Origin: UBA7662 sp943369355
GTDB taxonomy: Bacteria; Bacteroidota; Bacteroidia; UBA7662
Direction: 5' to 3'
DNA length: 64,000 nt
NCBI GenBank assembly: GCA_943369355.1
Contig: CALRMX020000007.1
Coordinates: 62,001 to 126,000 of the forward strand
Positions 50,759 to 60,913 of this stretch are shown piece by piece. Numbering within the stretch: the stretch's first letter is position 1; each line of letters begins with the position of its first letter. The translations under genes and the position numbers were made by a program. Under the pieces are notes generated by a model that was not told where the DNA came from, made no database searches, and saw only the letters and a program-made list of their open reading frames with translations.

Positions 50759-51781
50759 ATGGGAATGTTCGACTTCTTTACTCAGGAAATAGCCATTGAC
50801 CTGGGCACAGCGAACACGCTGATCATATACAAAGATAAAATCGTGGTAGACGAGCCATCGATTGTGGCCATTGATAGAACCACCACCAAAGTGATTGCTA
50901 TCGGCAAACAAGCGCAGCAAATGCACGGCAAAACCCACGAAAATATCAAAACCATTCGTCCACTTAAAGATGGAGTAATTGCCGACTTCCATGCTGCCGA
51001 AAGTATGATTCGCGGTATGATTGACATGATTAACCCGAAGAAAAAGTGGATAGCACCTTCTTTACGTATGGTTATCTGCATTCCTTCGGGCATCACCGAG
51101 GTAGAAAAGCGGGCCGTTCGCGACTCGGCCGAACATGCAGGCGCCAAGGAAGTGTACCTCATCCACGAGCCTATGGCAGCAGCCATCGGTATCGGTATCG
51201 ACGTAGAGGAACCGAAAGGAAATATGATTATCGATATCGGGGGTGGAACCTCGGAGATTGCGGTTATTGCCTTGGCCGGTATAGTTTGTGACCAAAGTAT
51301 TCGTGTTGCAGGAGACCAATTTACCGCTGATGTTTTGGAGTATATCCGCCGACAACACAATATGCTTATTGGAGAACGTACTGCTGAAATGATCAAAATT
51401 CAAGTTGGTTCGGCACTGCCCGAGTTGGATGAGCCGCCAGCCGACATTACGGTGAGTGGACGTGACTTGATGACCGGTATACCGAAACAAATCACCGTGA
51501 GCTATACCGAAATCGCCCATGCTTTGGATAAAAGCATCAGCAAAGTAGAAGGTGCCATTCTCAAAGCGCTCGAAATTACACCACCTGAACTTGCTTCAGA
51601 TATCCACGAAACGGGCATTTATCTCACCGGAGGCGGTGCGTTAATTCGTGGATTAGACAAGCGAATTGGTCAAAAAACTAAGTTAAAGGTACACGTTGCC
51701 GATGACCCTTTACGCGCGGTAGTTCGTGGTACCGGAATAGCTTTGAAAAATATCGATCGTTTCAACTTCTTGATGACATAA
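50759..51781 (+). CDS. mreB: Rod shape-determining protein MreB
   Basis: Actin-like filament protein that guides lateral cell wall synthesis. 340 residues: IAIDLGTANTLIIY (phosphate 1), MIIDIGGGTSEIAVIALAG (phosphate 2), ETGIYLTGGGALIRG (adenosine), and the N-terminal amphipathic MGMFDFFTQEI that binds membrane. First of the operon mreB-mreC-mreD-mrdA-rodA, so the cell is expected to be rod-shaped. Confidence 0.97.
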   Translation: MGMFDFFTQEIAIDLGTANTLIIYKDKIVVDEPSIVAIDRTTTKVIAIGKQAQQMHGKTHENIKTIRPLKDGVIADFHAAESMIRGMIDMINPKKKWIAPSLRMVICIPSGITEVEKRAVRDSAEHAGAKEVYLIHEPMAAAIGIGIDVEEPKGNMIIDIGGGTSEIAVIALAGIVCDQSIRVAGDQFTADVLEYIRRQHNMLIGERTAEMIKIQVGSALPELDEPPADITVSGRDLMTGIPKQITVSYTEIAHALDKSISKVEGAILKALEITPPELASDIHETGIYLTGGGALIRGLDKRIGQKTKLKVHVADDPLRAVVRGTGIALKNIDRFNFLMT

Positions 51782-51788
51782 AGCCAAG

Positions 51789-52622
51789 ATGCGGGCGATT
51801 ATTCGGTTTTTTACCCGTTTTCGGTTACTCCTGTTGTTTTTAGTACTTGAAACAGCGGCGGTGGTACTTACTGTCCAAAACAATCGGTACCATCAGGCAG
51901 CTATATTCAATACAAGTAACCGGATTAGCGGTGCTTTTTATGGAAGAATTACCGAATTCAGAAACTTCGTCCGTCTCCGACAAATTAACGACTCTCTGGC
52001 TGTTCACATAGAGTCGTTACAGGCTCAATTGCCTCAAAATCGGTTTGTTGACACGAGTACTTTCGCTCCTCTCCCATTGGATTCGACTTCTAACCAGCGT
52101 TATTATTATACGGGGGCGAAAGTCATCAATAGCACGGTTACCTTCCGCAACAACTATCTTACCTTGAATAAAGGCAGCCTTGCTGGAATAAAACCTCGTT
52201 CTGCGGTGGTGAGCCCAAAAGGTATCATCGGTATCGTCAAAGACGTTTCGCCACACTTCAGCACCGTGATTTCTTTGTTGAACAAGAATGCACGGATTTC
52301 GGCACGACTAAAGCGATCGGGTACAGCAGGTACAGTTTTATGGACTGGAGGCAATTATCGATATGCCGATTTGATTGAGATTCCTGAACACGTGGAGGTA
52401 AAAAAGGGAGATAGCGTACTTACAAGTCCATATTCGAGCATTTTCCCCGATGGCTTATTTATCGGCACTGTAGAAGAAGTAGAATTGCCCTCGGGCAGTA
52501 GCATGTACGAGATTCGCATACGTTTAGCGGCCGATTATAGAAGACTAAATTACGTTTGGGTAATTGAGGACCGACTTGGGGCAGAGAGGGATTCATTAGA
52601 AAGCAGCCTGATCTATGAGTGA
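51789..52622 (+). CDS. mreC: Rod shape-determining protein MreC
   Basis: 277 residues with one N-terminal membrane helix (about 10-29), a coiled coil (about 55-80) and a periplasmic beta-rich domain (SAVVSPKGIIGIVKDVSP, KGDSVLTSPYSSIFPDGL). Links MreB to the peptidoglycan enzymes. 7 bp after mreB, overlapping mreD by 8 bp. Confidence 0.92.
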   Translation: MRAIIRFFTRFRLLLLFLVLETAAVVLTVQNNRYHQAAIFNTSNRISGAFYGRITEFRNFVRLRQINDSLAVHIESLQAQLPQNRFVDTSTFAPLPLDSTSNQRYYYTGAKVINSTVTFRNNYLTLNKGSLAGIKPRSAVVSPKGIIGIVKDVSPHFSTVISLLNKNARISARLKRSGTAGTVLWTGGNYRYADLIEIPEHVEVKKGDSVLTSPYSSIFPDGLFIGTVEEVELPSGSSMYEIRIRLAADYRRLNYVWVIEDRLGAERDSLESSLIYE

Positions 52623-53130
52623 AATATTGAAACATACGTTCCGGCTCGTTTTGCTCCTGTTTTTTCAGGTAACCGTATTTAATCATATTGGGCTGCATGG
52701 GGTATTGAATCCATTCGTGTATGTATTCTTCATCATCATGCTCCCATTGTCTACTCCTGCAGGTTTATTGATGTTCATTGCATTTGCCTCTGGTTGGCTA
52801 GTTGATATATTTTCGAATACCGGTGGTATGCATGCTTTCGCAAGCACTTTGGTTGCATTTGTTCGCCCATTCTGGATAACTACTACCATTCCTCGAACAG
52901 CGTATGATGACTTGCAAAATATCAGTTTCCGGGATGTGGAATTCGGTCAGTTTTTGACTTATTCTACCTTTTTGATTCTGGTTCATCAGCTAGCCCTGTA
53001 TAGCATCGAAGCCTTAACCATTACCGCATTCTTTTCAATTTTGCTCAAAGCAGTTTCAGGCACTTTGATCACGTCCTTACTGGTGATTGGCCTTCGGTAT
53101 ATCGACATCAGACCTAGAAAAACAACATGA
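52615..53130 (+). CDS. mreD: Rod shape-determining protein MreD
   Basis: 171 residues, 5-6 predicted membrane helices. The sequence is weakly conserved, so the call depends on size, topology and its place between mreC (8-bp overlap) and mrdA (4-bp overlap). Confidence 0.88.
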   Translation: MSEILKHTFRLVLLLFFQVTVFNHIGLHGVLNPFVYVFFIIMLPLSTPAGLLMFIAFASGWLVDIFSNTGGMHAFASTLVAFVRPFWITTTIPRTAYDDLQNISFRDVEFGQFLTYSTFLILVHQLALYSIEALTITAFFSILLKAVSGTLITSLLVIGLRYIDIRPRKTT

Positions 53131-54935
53131 ACGGGCAGAGCAGGCAAAATGTCGTAATTTTTATCATGCTTGGGATATTTGCTGTATTTATCCTAAGGTT
53201 GTTTTACGTGCAAGTAATTGCCGACTCCTATACGCTTTGGGCCGAACAGAATGCCATCCGCAAGGTGACCGTATATCCTGCAAGAGGAATTATTTATGAT
53301 AGAAATAAAGAGCGCGTAGTTGTTAACCGACCGATTTACGATTTGATGGTGGTTCCTAGGCAACTAGACAAAACGATGGATACCCTAAGTTTTTGTGCCC
53401 TCTTGAAAATTGATAAAAGCACCTTTATCGAGCGTATCGAAAAAGCAAAAAAACACAGTCGATTTAAACCGTCTTTGTTTCAAGCACAAATTAGTGTAGA
53501 AGAGTTTGCTGCCATTCAAGAGCGCCTGCACGAATTCAGCGGATTTTATCCGGAAGCACGTACCGTTAGATCCTATCCCTTTCAAAGCTCTGCGCATGTT
53601 TTGGGATACATCGGTGAAGTGAATCAAAAACAGATAGATAAATCGGCGGGTTATTACCAACAAGGCGACTACATTGGGATTGGTGGCATAGAGTTGGCCT
53701 ATGAGGAATTTTTACGCGGTAAAAGAGGCGTAAAATACCAGTACGTAGATGTTCATAACCGGATTGTAGGGTCGTACAAAAATGGAGAATTCGACTCTGT
53801 AGCTCAATCTGGTGAAGACATCGTGCTGTCGCTCGACATTCAACTGCAGAATTATGCAGAGTCATTGATGGTTAACAAAAAAGGCAGCGTGGTAGCCATA
53901 GAGCCATCCACCGGCGAAATCCTCGCCTTTGTAAGCGCGCCATATTACGACCCAAATCTACTGGTTGGTTCTATCCGAGGAAAAAACTACAAGACCTTAC
54001 TCAACGATATCAACAAACCACTTTTTGTTCGACCTATTCAAGCCCAATACCCTCCTGGCTCCATTTTCAAGGCCATTCAGGCACTCATAGGTCAACAGTT
54101 GGGACTTATGGGCCCCGAAACTCGTTATCCGTGTCATGGTGGCTACAGGATGGGCGGCCATACGGTAAAATGTACGCATGTACACGATCGTCTGAATCTG
54201 GAAGAATCGATACAGTTCAGTTGTAATCCTTACTATTGCTGGGCATTTAAAACGATGGTCGATAACAATCCTGGTAAAAGTTCAAGAGAAGGCTATACCA
54301 TCTGGAGAGAACACATTGCCGCCTTCAATGTGGGAAGCAAAACAGGCATTGATATCCCGAATGAAGTAAAAGGTATACTGCCGTCGACCCAGTATTACGA
54401 TAAAATTCACGGTAAAAAATGGTATGCTAATAACATCATCTCTTTGGCAATTGGTCAGGGTGAGTTAGGCATTACTCCTCTGCAGATGGCCAATGTAATG
54501 GCTATCATTGCTAACAGGGGCTGGTACTATCGCCCTCACTTGGTGAAACAAATTGGCGACAAAAAACGCGTAAAAAAGGAATATGCTGAGAAGATTAGCG
54601 TAGGTATTGACGACCGTTATTTCGATGTAGTTTTTGACGGCATGCAGAAGGTAGTGGATGCTGGAACTGCACGAGCTTACGGTAAAATTGACTCAATCAC
54701 CGTGCTCGGGAAAACAGGAACAGCTCAAAACCCACATGGTAAAGACCATGCGGTATTTGTTTGTTTTGCTCCAAGAGAAAACCCGCGAATTGCTATTGCT
54801 GTATTGGTAGAAAACTCTGGTTATGGTGGCGTGTGGGCTGCACCTGTTGCAAGCCTCATGATTGAGAAGTACCTCAAAGGCGGCACCAAACGAACCGATC
54901 TGGAGAAAAGGATGCTTGAAGCTAAACTCTTGTAA
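53127..54935 (+). CDS. mrdA: Penicillin-binding protein 2
   Basis: Class B transpeptidase of lateral wall synthesis. 602 residues: one membrane helix (about 10-28), N-terminal dimerisation domain with VTVYPARGIIYDRNKE, and transpeptidase domain with SxxK S312 in YPPGSIFKAIQ, SxN in QFSCNPYY and KTG in LGKTGTAQNPHG. Overlaps mreD by 4 bp; rodA follows after 1 bp. Confidence 0.95.
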   Translation: MNGQSRQNVVIFIMLGIFAVFILRLFYVQVIADSYTLWAEQNAIRKVTVYPARGIIYDRNKERVVVNRPIYDLMVVPRQLDKTMDTLSFCALLKIDKSTFIERIEKAKKHSRFKPSLFQAQISVEEFAAIQERLHEFSGFYPEARTVRSYPFQSSAHVLGYIGEVNQKQIDKSAGYYQQGDYIGIGGIELAYEEFLRGKRGVKYQYVDVHNRIVGSYKNGEFDSVAQSGEDIVLSLDIQLQNYAESLMVNKKGSVVAIEPSTGEILAFVSAPYYDPNLLVGSIRGKNYKTLLNDINKPLFVRPIQAQYPPGSIFKAIQALIGQQLGLMGPETRYPCHGGYRMGGHTVKCTHVHDRLNLEESIQFSCNPYYCWAFKTMVDNNPGKSSREGYTIWREHIAAFNVGSKTGIDIPNEVKGILPSTQYYDKIHGKKWYANNIISLAIGQGELGITPLQMANVMAIIANRGWYYRPHLVKQIGDKKRVKKEYAEKISVGIDDRYFDVVFDGMQKVVDAGTARAYGKIDSITVLGKTGTAQNPHGKDHAVFVCFAPRENPRIAIAVLVENSGYGGVWAAPVASLMIEKYLKGGTKRTDLEKRMLEAKLL

Positions 54936-54936
54936 G

Positions 54937-56202
54937 ATGCAAAGAGAAGAAAAGAGCATATTTCAGTATATCGACAAGCCGACCATCTTGCTGTATGCTT
55001 TGCTGACCCTTATTGGTTGGATTGCCATCTATTCGGCCGTGTATAACGAAGAGCATCAAAGCATTTTTGATTTAAGCCAAGAATACGGTAAACAATTGCT
55101 TTGGATTGGCTTATCGTACTTGCTCTTAACCATAATCTTGGCTCTTGATTTCCGAATTTTTGAAGGAATAAGTCCATTTGTGTACCTCATCAGTCTGGTA
55201 ATGGGAGGACTAGTCTTGGTTTTGGGGCGAGAAGTAAATGGGGCAAGAGCGTGGTTCGAAATTGGAAGCTTCCGTTTGCAGCCTGCCGAATTTATGAAGT
55301 TAGGCACCTGTTTGATGGTAGCCTACTACTTTAGCAATACCGATGTTGCTATTTCCAAGATTAAATCGAAAATCATTGTCGGCATGCTTTTGTTGGTGCC
55401 GGTTGCCTTAATTTTCTTGCAACACGACACGGGAAGCGCGCTGGTTTATGCTTCCTTTATTTTTGTTCTTTATCGTGAAGGTCTTTCGGTGAACTACCTT
55501 GTATTTGGCGGTTTAGCCATTTTGGTAGTAGTGCTTACCTTAATTTTCAACGAATGGGCCACGTCCATCAGTGTTGCTGTGCTGCTGGCTATTTACGTTT
55601 TCTTATCCCGAAAAAAATGGCGCTCGTTTTTGCAAGGCATGTTGGTTGCCGGACCGGCACTGGCCTTAATCTTTTCGGTGAACTATGCCTTCGAAAACAT
55701 ACTCGAAACCCACCAGCGTCAGCGTATCAATGTGCTTTTAGGTAAAGTAGAAGACTATAAAGGTGCAGGCTATAATGTGCATCAGTCGCTCATTGCGATA
55801 GGCAGTGGAGGTTTCTTTGGCAAAGGATTTCTGCAGGGTACCCAAACCAAATTTGATTTTGTACCCGAGCAAAGTACCGACTTCATTTTTTGTACGATAG
55901 GCGAAGAATATGGATTTTGGGGTAGCAGCTTGCTGCTCACCCTATATGCCTTATTGTTGATTCGAATTATTCAAATGGCCGAACGACAAACCTCACGTTT
56001 TGGAAGGGTTTATGGTTATGGGGTTGCCAGCATCCTGTTTTTTCACGTCTTCGTGAACATTGGCATGGCCATTGGCTTGTTACCAGTAATCGGGATACCG
56101 CTACCATTTATTAGCTATGGGGGGTCTTCGATGTTTTCGTTTACCATACTCCTCGGAATTCTCATCCGATTTGATAGTGGTCGCAAACTTGTTTTACGCT
56201 AA
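54937..56202 (+). CDS. rodA: Rod shape-determining glycosyltransferase RodA
   Basis: SEDS-family peptidoglycan polymerase working with PBP2. 421 residues from ATG 54937 (MQREEKSIFQYIDKPTI), one base after the mrdA stop; a longer in-frame start within mrdA is rejected. About ten membrane helices, with SEDS motifs GREVNGARAWFEIG, QPAEFMKLG and the C-terminal GIPLPFISYGGSS. Last gene of the mre operon. Confidence 0.95.
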   Translation: MQREEKSIFQYIDKPTILLYALLTLIGWIAIYSAVYNEEHQSIFDLSQEYGKQLLWIGLSYLLLTIILALDFRIFEGISPFVYLISLVMGGLVLVLGREVNGARAWFEIGSFRLQPAEFMKLGTCLMVAYYFSNTDVAISKIKSKIIVGMLLLVPVALIFLQHDTGSALVYASFIFVLYREGLSVNYLVFGGLAILVVVLTLIFNEWATSISVAVLLAIYVFLSRKKWRSFLQGMLVAGPALALIFSVNYAFENILETHQRQRINVLLGKVEDYKGAGYNVHQSLIAIGSGGFFGKGFLQGTQTKFDFVPEQSTDFIFCTIGEEYGFWGSSLLLTLYALLLIRIIQMAERQTSRFGRVYGYGVASILFFHVFVNIGMAIGLLPVIGIPLPFISYGGSSMFSFTILLGILIRFDSGRKLVLR

Positions 56203-56234
56203 AACCTCCTTGCTTTCTCGCTGTTACTACTCAC

Positions 56235-56393
56235 ATGAAACAAATATTCAGCTACTTCGTCAATGTTTTTAGGCCGAACGGACCGCATAAGACGACCAAT
56301 TTCAACTTAAAGGTCATGCACGGCATCAACAAGATTTCGATATTGATGTTCTTGTTTTGCCTTATCGTGCTCATCATTCGCTGGTTGCGTTAA
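56235..56393 (+). CDS. Short membrane protein of Bacteroidota (DUF6728-like)
   Basis: 52 residues, starting at ATG 56235 (MKQIFSYFVNVFRPNG) and ending in TAA at 56391-56393. A basic, polar first half (KTTNFNLKVMHGINKIS) is followed by a single membrane helix (about 36-49, ILMFLFCLIVLIIRW). This shape and the FNLKVMHGINKIS motif fit a short conserved Bacteroidota family I recall as DUF6728. Function unknown. Its stop abuts the recG stop, with no base between them. It could be co-transcribed with rodA, 32 bp away. Confidence 0.75.
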   Translation: MKQIFSYFVNVFRPNGPHKTTNFNLKVMHGINKISILMFLFCLIVLIIRWLR

Positions 56394-58505
56394 CTAGCTT
56401 ATCCTACTCCAGTGTTTGCGATGTTTGTGCTGTTCGTTGTACACAGCAACTAATTGTCGGCTTACCGGTTTGGTTAAATCAGGGTCGTCGGCAAATAGCC
56501 CTTCCACCACTTTTCTTGCTTCACGTAAAATCTCCCCGTCGGTAGTCAAGTCGGCGATACTAAACTCTATACTACCACTCTGCTGCGTGCCTGCAATATC
56601 GCCTGGTCCACGCAACTGCAAGTCTACTTCCGCTATCTTAAAACCGTCATTGGTATCGCACATGGTTTGAATCCTAACTTTTGCTTCGTTCGAAAGTTTA
56701 TCAGAGGTCATGAGAATGCAATAGCTTTGCTCGGCCCCGCGACCTACTCTACCGCGCAGCTGATGGAGTTGTGATAGCCCGAAGCGTTCTGCATTTTCGA
56801 TAATCATCACCGAAGCATTTGGAACATTTACACCCACTTCAATGACAGTGGTGGCCACCATGATATTCGTTTGCCCTTTTACAAAACGCTGCATCTCAAA
56901 TTCTTTGGCATCCGACTTCATTTTCCCGTGTACAATGCTTACATGATAATGTGGAATTGGAAAAGCGCGCGAGATGGCCTCAAAACCATCGTGTAAATAC
57001 TTCAAATCCAATTTTTCCGACTCCTCAATCATGGGATATACCATATACACTTGGCGGCCTAATTGAATTTCGCGCCGCATAAACTCAAAAACCTTCAGTC
57101 GCTGCGCGTCGCGCGCATGACTTGTTTTAATTGGTTTTCTACCTGCGGGTAATTCATCTATCACCGAAACATCCAAGTCGCCATACAAGGTCATGGCTAG
57201 TGTACGCGGAATGGGTGTAGCGGTCATCACGAGCACATGTGGTGGTATGCTGTTCTTCGCCCAGAGTTTGGCTCGTTGTGCTACACCAAAGCGGTGTTGC
57301 TCGTCGATAATCGTTAGACCTAAGTTCTGAAAAACGACATCGGGCTCTATCAAGGCATGTGTCCCTACCAAAATGTGGAGCTCGCCCGACCGGAGTGACT
57401 CGTGAATTTCGCGTCGATCTTTGGTTCCTGTGCTCCCTGTAAGTAAACGAATACGCACATCCATGTCGCCAAGCAATTCGCGTAGGGTATGAAAATGCTG
57501 GGTAGCCAGTATTTCAGTTGGTGCCATCAAACACGCTTGAAAACCATTATCAATGGCTAACAACATGGTGAGTAAGGCAACAACCGTTTTTCCACTGCCC
57601 ACATCACCTTGAAGGAGTCGGTTCATCTGAGCACCGGTCTTCAGGTCGGCACGTATTTCTTTCAGTACTCGCTTCTGTGCTTCGGTTAACGTAAATGGAA
57701 GTTTGTGCTCGAAAAAAGTCATGAAGTTTTCGCCAACCTTCCCAAACACCTGCCCCCTGAATTTCTGCGATCTAGCGCGCTTTTGCCACAATAAGCCAAA
57801 CTGCAGTAAAAAAAGCTCTTCAAACTTAAGTCGGTAGCGTGCTGCATCCAATGCGCTTTGGTCGCGAGGAAAATGAATATTACGATAAGCCAGTGCTCGA
57901 GGCAGCAAGCGCTGCTGCTCGATAAACGCTGCTGGAAGCGTTTCCATGAGCTGTGGTTGAACTTGCTCAAGCAATACAAAGGTGAGTTTCGCAATACCCT
58001 TGGCATCCAACCCCCTGTTTTTAAGCTTGTCGGTACTGTTATAAACCGGTTGAAGCACCGCCTGTCCTCCCATTTTTTCAGCATTGGCCACCAACTCCAA
58101 TTCGGGATGCGCAATACTAAAACCCGATCTGAAAAACACCGGCTTTCCGAAAACCACATACTCTTCTCCCAACTTTAAGCTGCTTTCGACCCATTTTACG
58201 GCTTGAAACCATATTAGCTCAAGACTGCCGTGGGCATCTCGGAAAGTAGCTACCAAGCGGCGCTTGCGCCCATCTCCGGCATAACCGATATGCACTATTC
58301 TTCCCTTTAATTGAACCAGACCTAAATGCTCATTCAACTCGGCGGTGGTGTAAAATCTTGTTCGGTCGATATGCCTAAACGGGAAATAATGCAGTAAATC
58401 CCAAAAGGTATGCACATTAATCTCCGTTTTGAGTAGTGCAGCACGTGCAGGCCCTACGCCTTTTAAAAATTCAATGGGAGTTTGTAAAATGTCCTGTTGG
58501 CTCAC
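56394..58505 (-). CDS. recG: ATP-dependent DNA helicase RecG
   Basis: Reverses stalled forks and processes Holliday junctions. 703 residues. N-terminal wedge/OB domain (about 1-260: TPIEFLKGVGPARAALL, VQLKGRIVHIGY), Walker A LLQGDVGSGKTVVALL, DEQH box IIDEQHRFGVAQRAKL, and the TRG-type QLRGRVGRG. Start is a GTG at 58505; no better in-frame ATG lies nearby. Confidence 0.96.
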   Translation of the reverse strand: MSQQDILQTPIEFLKGVGPARAALLKTEINVHTFWDLLHYFPFRHIDRTRFYTTAELNEHLGLVQLKGRIVHIGYAGDGRKRRLVATFRDAHGSLELIWFQAVKWVESSLKLGEEYVVFGKPVFFRSGFSIAHPELELVANAEKMGGQAVLQPVYNSTDKLKNRGLDAKGIAKLTFVLLEQVQPQLMETLPAAFIEQQRLLPRALAYRNIHFPRDQSALDAARYRLKFEELFLLQFGLLWQKRARSQKFRGQVFGKVGENFMTFFEHKLPFTLTEAQKRVLKEIRADLKTGAQMNRLLQGDVGSGKTVVALLTMLLAIDNGFQACLMAPTEILATQHFHTLRELLGDMDVRIRLLTGSTGTKDRREIHESLRSGELHILVGTHALIEPDVVFQNLGLTIIDEQHRFGVAQRAKLWAKNSIPPHVLVMTATPIPRTLAMTLYGDLDVSVIDELPAGRKPIKTSHARDAQRLKVFEFMRREIQLGRQVYMVYPMIEESEKLDLKYLHDGFEAISRAFPIPHYHVSIVHGKMKSDAKEFEMQRFVKGQTNIMVATTVIEVGVNVPNASVMIIENAERFGLSQLHQLRGRVGRGAEQSYCILMTSDKLSNEAKVRIQTMCDTNDGFKIAEVDLQLRGPGDIAGTQQSGSIEFSIADLTTDGEILREARKVVEGLFADDPDLTKPVSRQLVAVYNEQHKHRKHWSRIS

Positions 58506-58530
58506 GTTTCGAAATTAGGCCAAAAGGGAA

Positions 58531-59115
58531 TTATTTCCACCGAAAGCTTTCGAGCATTTTGCGCATGTCGACAAGCACATAATCTACGATAGGCGCGAGG
58601 CTATCGGGGCGGGGACTGCTGTAAAAGTATAAGCTGCCCCGCACAAAGTGATTGGTGCTATCGGTGAGGTAAAACTGGGTAGCCGAGGCTGCCTCTCCTC
58701 CCACTTCGTACCATATGCCGAATATTCTATTGGCACTATCGGCTAAAAACTTCTCTTCAATCGACGATGCTTTCACTACGTGTTTATAGGTCATTCGTTG
58801 TGTTTCGTCGATATACCTAAATAACGATTCCTGCCCGTCTATTTCTTTGTAACTGAGGTAAATAGTTGCTCCCAAGTCGGGATAATACAAATTCATCCAA
58901 CATGGATTTTCGGCGTTACGTACTGGCTCGAAGCGGCTGGCGACCGATTTCTCGAAAGAATAGGGGCAATTTGTAGAATCGAAACGCGCATACACGCGTT
59001 CAGGATAATTGATACGGTGATAACCGTAAGGTTTAGGGGTTGGCGCCTCGTTCGAACAAGCGGCAAATAAAGCCAAACTAGATATCAGGAGTAGTGCGGC
59101 TTTCATCTTGTTCAT
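58531..59115 (-). CDS. gldD: Gliding motility lipoprotein GldD
   Basis: 194 residues with lipoprotein signal (lipobox LFAAC, C20). The family features YGYHRINYPERVY and NPCWMNLYYPDLGATIYLSY are present. In Flavobacterium, GldD is needed for gliding and for T9SS function. Overlaps gldE by 38 bp, and the gene pair gldE-gldD is conserved in the phylum. Start could be ATG 59115 or 59106. Confidence 0.93.
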   Translation of the reverse strand: MNKMKAALLLISSLALFAACSNEAPTPKPYGYHRINYPERVYARFDSTNCPYSFEKSVASRFEPVRNAENPCWMNLYYPDLGATIYLSYKEIDGQESLFRYIDETQRMTYKHVVKASSIEEKFLADSANRIFGIWYEVGGEAASATQFYLTDSTNHFVRGSLYFYSSPRPDSLAPIVDYVLVDMRKMLESFRWK

Positions 59116-60463
59116 CTTGAGCTGCTTCGGGTAAGGTTAACTTAACGGAGATTATACGTCTATCGTCTGCTTCAACTACGGTAAACACGAAGCCAGCGTG
59201 TACTATTTCTTCCCCTGGCACAGGCATATGACCACTCAACTCAAGTATCAATCCTGCCAAACTGTCGGCTTCACCGCGTACATCTTCGAACAAGTCTTCG
59301 TCGATATTCAAATGTTTAAAGAGTTCTTGCAGTTGTACTTTAGCTTCAAACAAATAGTTTCGCTCGTCTAGTTGCTGATAAGGGAGTTGTTCGGCTTCGT
59401 CGAATTCGTCGTTAATTTCACCCACAATCTCTTCGAGTATGTCCTCTAATGTGATGAGCCCAGCACAGCCTCCGTATTCATCCACTACGATGGCCATGTG
59501 GGTATGTTTGGTTTGAAAGTCTTTGAACAAATCGTCGATACGCTTTTTTTCGGGTATGAAAAACGGCTTACGTAACAAGCCCGACCAGTCGAAATGATTA
59601 TCCTTGTCGAGATGCGGTAGAAGATCTTTCAAATACAATATTCCGTTGATTTTGTCGAGCGACTCGGTATATACCGGCACCCTGCTGTAACCCGATTCGG
59701 TAACGAATGCGAGTAATTCGGTGTAGCTTAAATCGCTGTCGACCGCTTGTATATCTTGCCGAGGGGTCATGACCTGTTTCACGCTGATGTTCCCAAAATT
59801 GACAATGCCCTTCAAGATGTCTTTCTCTTCGGTCTTTTCTGCTTCTTCTTCGTAAGTCAGTTCGATCGCTTGATTCAGCTCGTCCATGGATACATTCTGC
59901 ACTTTATTCTTCATTCTTCGGTCGATCAAATCGGTTCCTGTAATAAGAAGCCAGTTAAAGGGTGCAAAAATCCTATTCAAGACTTTAAGTGCTGGTGCCA
60001 TGAAAGCTGCAACCTGCAAATTCTTCTCGGTAGCATATACTTTGGGTACAACTTCACCAAACATGACAATCAAGAAGGTGACCAGCAAGGTTTGAATAAC
60101 AAAACCAAGAATGGGATAAGAACTAATGTCAATTTGCTCGGCAAAAATGTAATACGAGATGATTACCACGCTCACGTTGACGGTGTTGTTCGCGATGAGC
60201 AAGCTTGCTAACAGTTTCTTCGGATGATCGAGCAAGTGCACAATCAATCGATCGCGTGGTTTATCGCTTTGCACAAGTTGATCATGAATGCTTTTGCTCA
60301 TGGAAAAAAAGGCTACTTCCGATGCCGAAATGAGGGCACTGCAAATGAGCAGGAGTACGATGATGCCTAGCATCAACAATAGTTCCTGAACGGGTACGGT
60401 AAGCGTTACCTGCAATAACAGGCCTATACTACTCGTGGGAGGTTCTCCTAAGGATGAGTCCAA
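59078..60463 (-). CDS. gldE: Gliding-associated CorC/HlyC-family membrane protein GldE
   Basis: 461 residues: DUF21 membrane domain with four helices (about 20-190), CBS-domain pair (about 215-340: VMTPRQDIQAVDSDLSYTEL, MAIVVDEYGGCAGLITLEDI) and a C-terminal CorC/HlyC transport-associated domain. It supports GldD in Flavobacterium and may be a cation exporter by family. Overlaps gldD by 38 bp. Confidence 0.92.
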   Translation of the reverse strand: MDSSLGEPPTSSIGLLLQVTLTVPVQELLLMLGIIVLLLICSALISASEVAFFSMSKSIHDQLVQSDKPRDRLIVHLLDHPKKLLASLLIANNTVNVSVVIISYYIFAEQIDISSYPILGFVIQTLLVTFLIVMFGEVVPKVYATEKNLQVAAFMAPALKVLNRIFAPFNWLLITGTDLIDRRMKNKVQNVSMDELNQAIELTYEEEAEKTEEKDILKGIVNFGNISVKQVMTPRQDIQAVDSDLSYTELLAFVTESGYSRVPVYTESLDKINGILYLKDLLPHLDKDNHFDWSGLLRKPFFIPEKKRIDDLFKDFQTKHTHMAIVVDEYGGCAGLITLEDILEEIVGEINDEFDEAEQLPYQQLDERNYLFEAKVQLQELFKHLNIDEDLFEDVRGEADSLAGLILELSGHMPVPGEEIVHAGFVFTVVEADDRRIISVKLTLPEAAQDEQDESRTTPDI

Positions 60464-60484
60464 AATGGTTGGGTTTCGTGAAAC

Positions 60485-60913
60485 TTAAAATGGCAAATCA
60501 TCGTCGCTCTGAACCGACGAATAATCGTCGTGCGATGCGCTGCCCGAAGAGGAGCTGCCTCCTTCGCCAGGCTTACGGCTGAGCAAAACGATATTTTCAC
60601 CGACGATTTCGACGGTGTAGCGGGTATTGCCATCTTTATCTTCCCACTTCCGGGTACTTAACCGGCCTTCGATGTATACTTGTTGTCCTTTCGAAAGGAA
60701 TTTTTCTGCACGTTCGGCCAAGGCCCTCCAAAGTACTATATTATGCCATTCTGTTCTTGTTTGACGGTTTCCGTCGCGGTCTTTGTAGTCCTCCGACGTT
60801 GCCAAAGGAAAGGTTACCAGCTTCACCTTGGCCTCTCCGTCCCTACCTGTCTCTTTCACCTCAGGATCTTTCCCGAGGTTACCGATCAACATCACTCTGT
60901 TTAATCCAGCCAT
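60485..60913 (-). CDS. ssb: Single-stranded DNA-binding protein
   Basis: 142 residues: OB fold (1-108: NRVMLIGNLGKDPEV, RTEWHNIVLWRALAERAEKF, GQQVYIEGRLSTRKWEDKDG), a Gly/Ser linker and the acidic C-terminal tip DDDLPF that recruits partners. Its first 13 bp overlap the end of mutY, and gldE follows after 21 bp. Confidence 0.97.
   Translation of the reverse strand: MAGLNRVMLIGNLGKDPEVKETGRDGEAKVKLVTFPLATSEDYKDRDGNRQTRTEWHNIVLWRALAERAEKFLSKGQQVYIEGRLSTRKWEDKDGNTRYTVEIVGENIVLLSRKPGEGGSSSSGSASHDDYSSVQSDDDLPF

Noticed and set aside
54862..54936. RodA start inside mrdA
   Set aside because: The ATG at 54937 is one base after the mrdA stop and begins the family's usual sequence.
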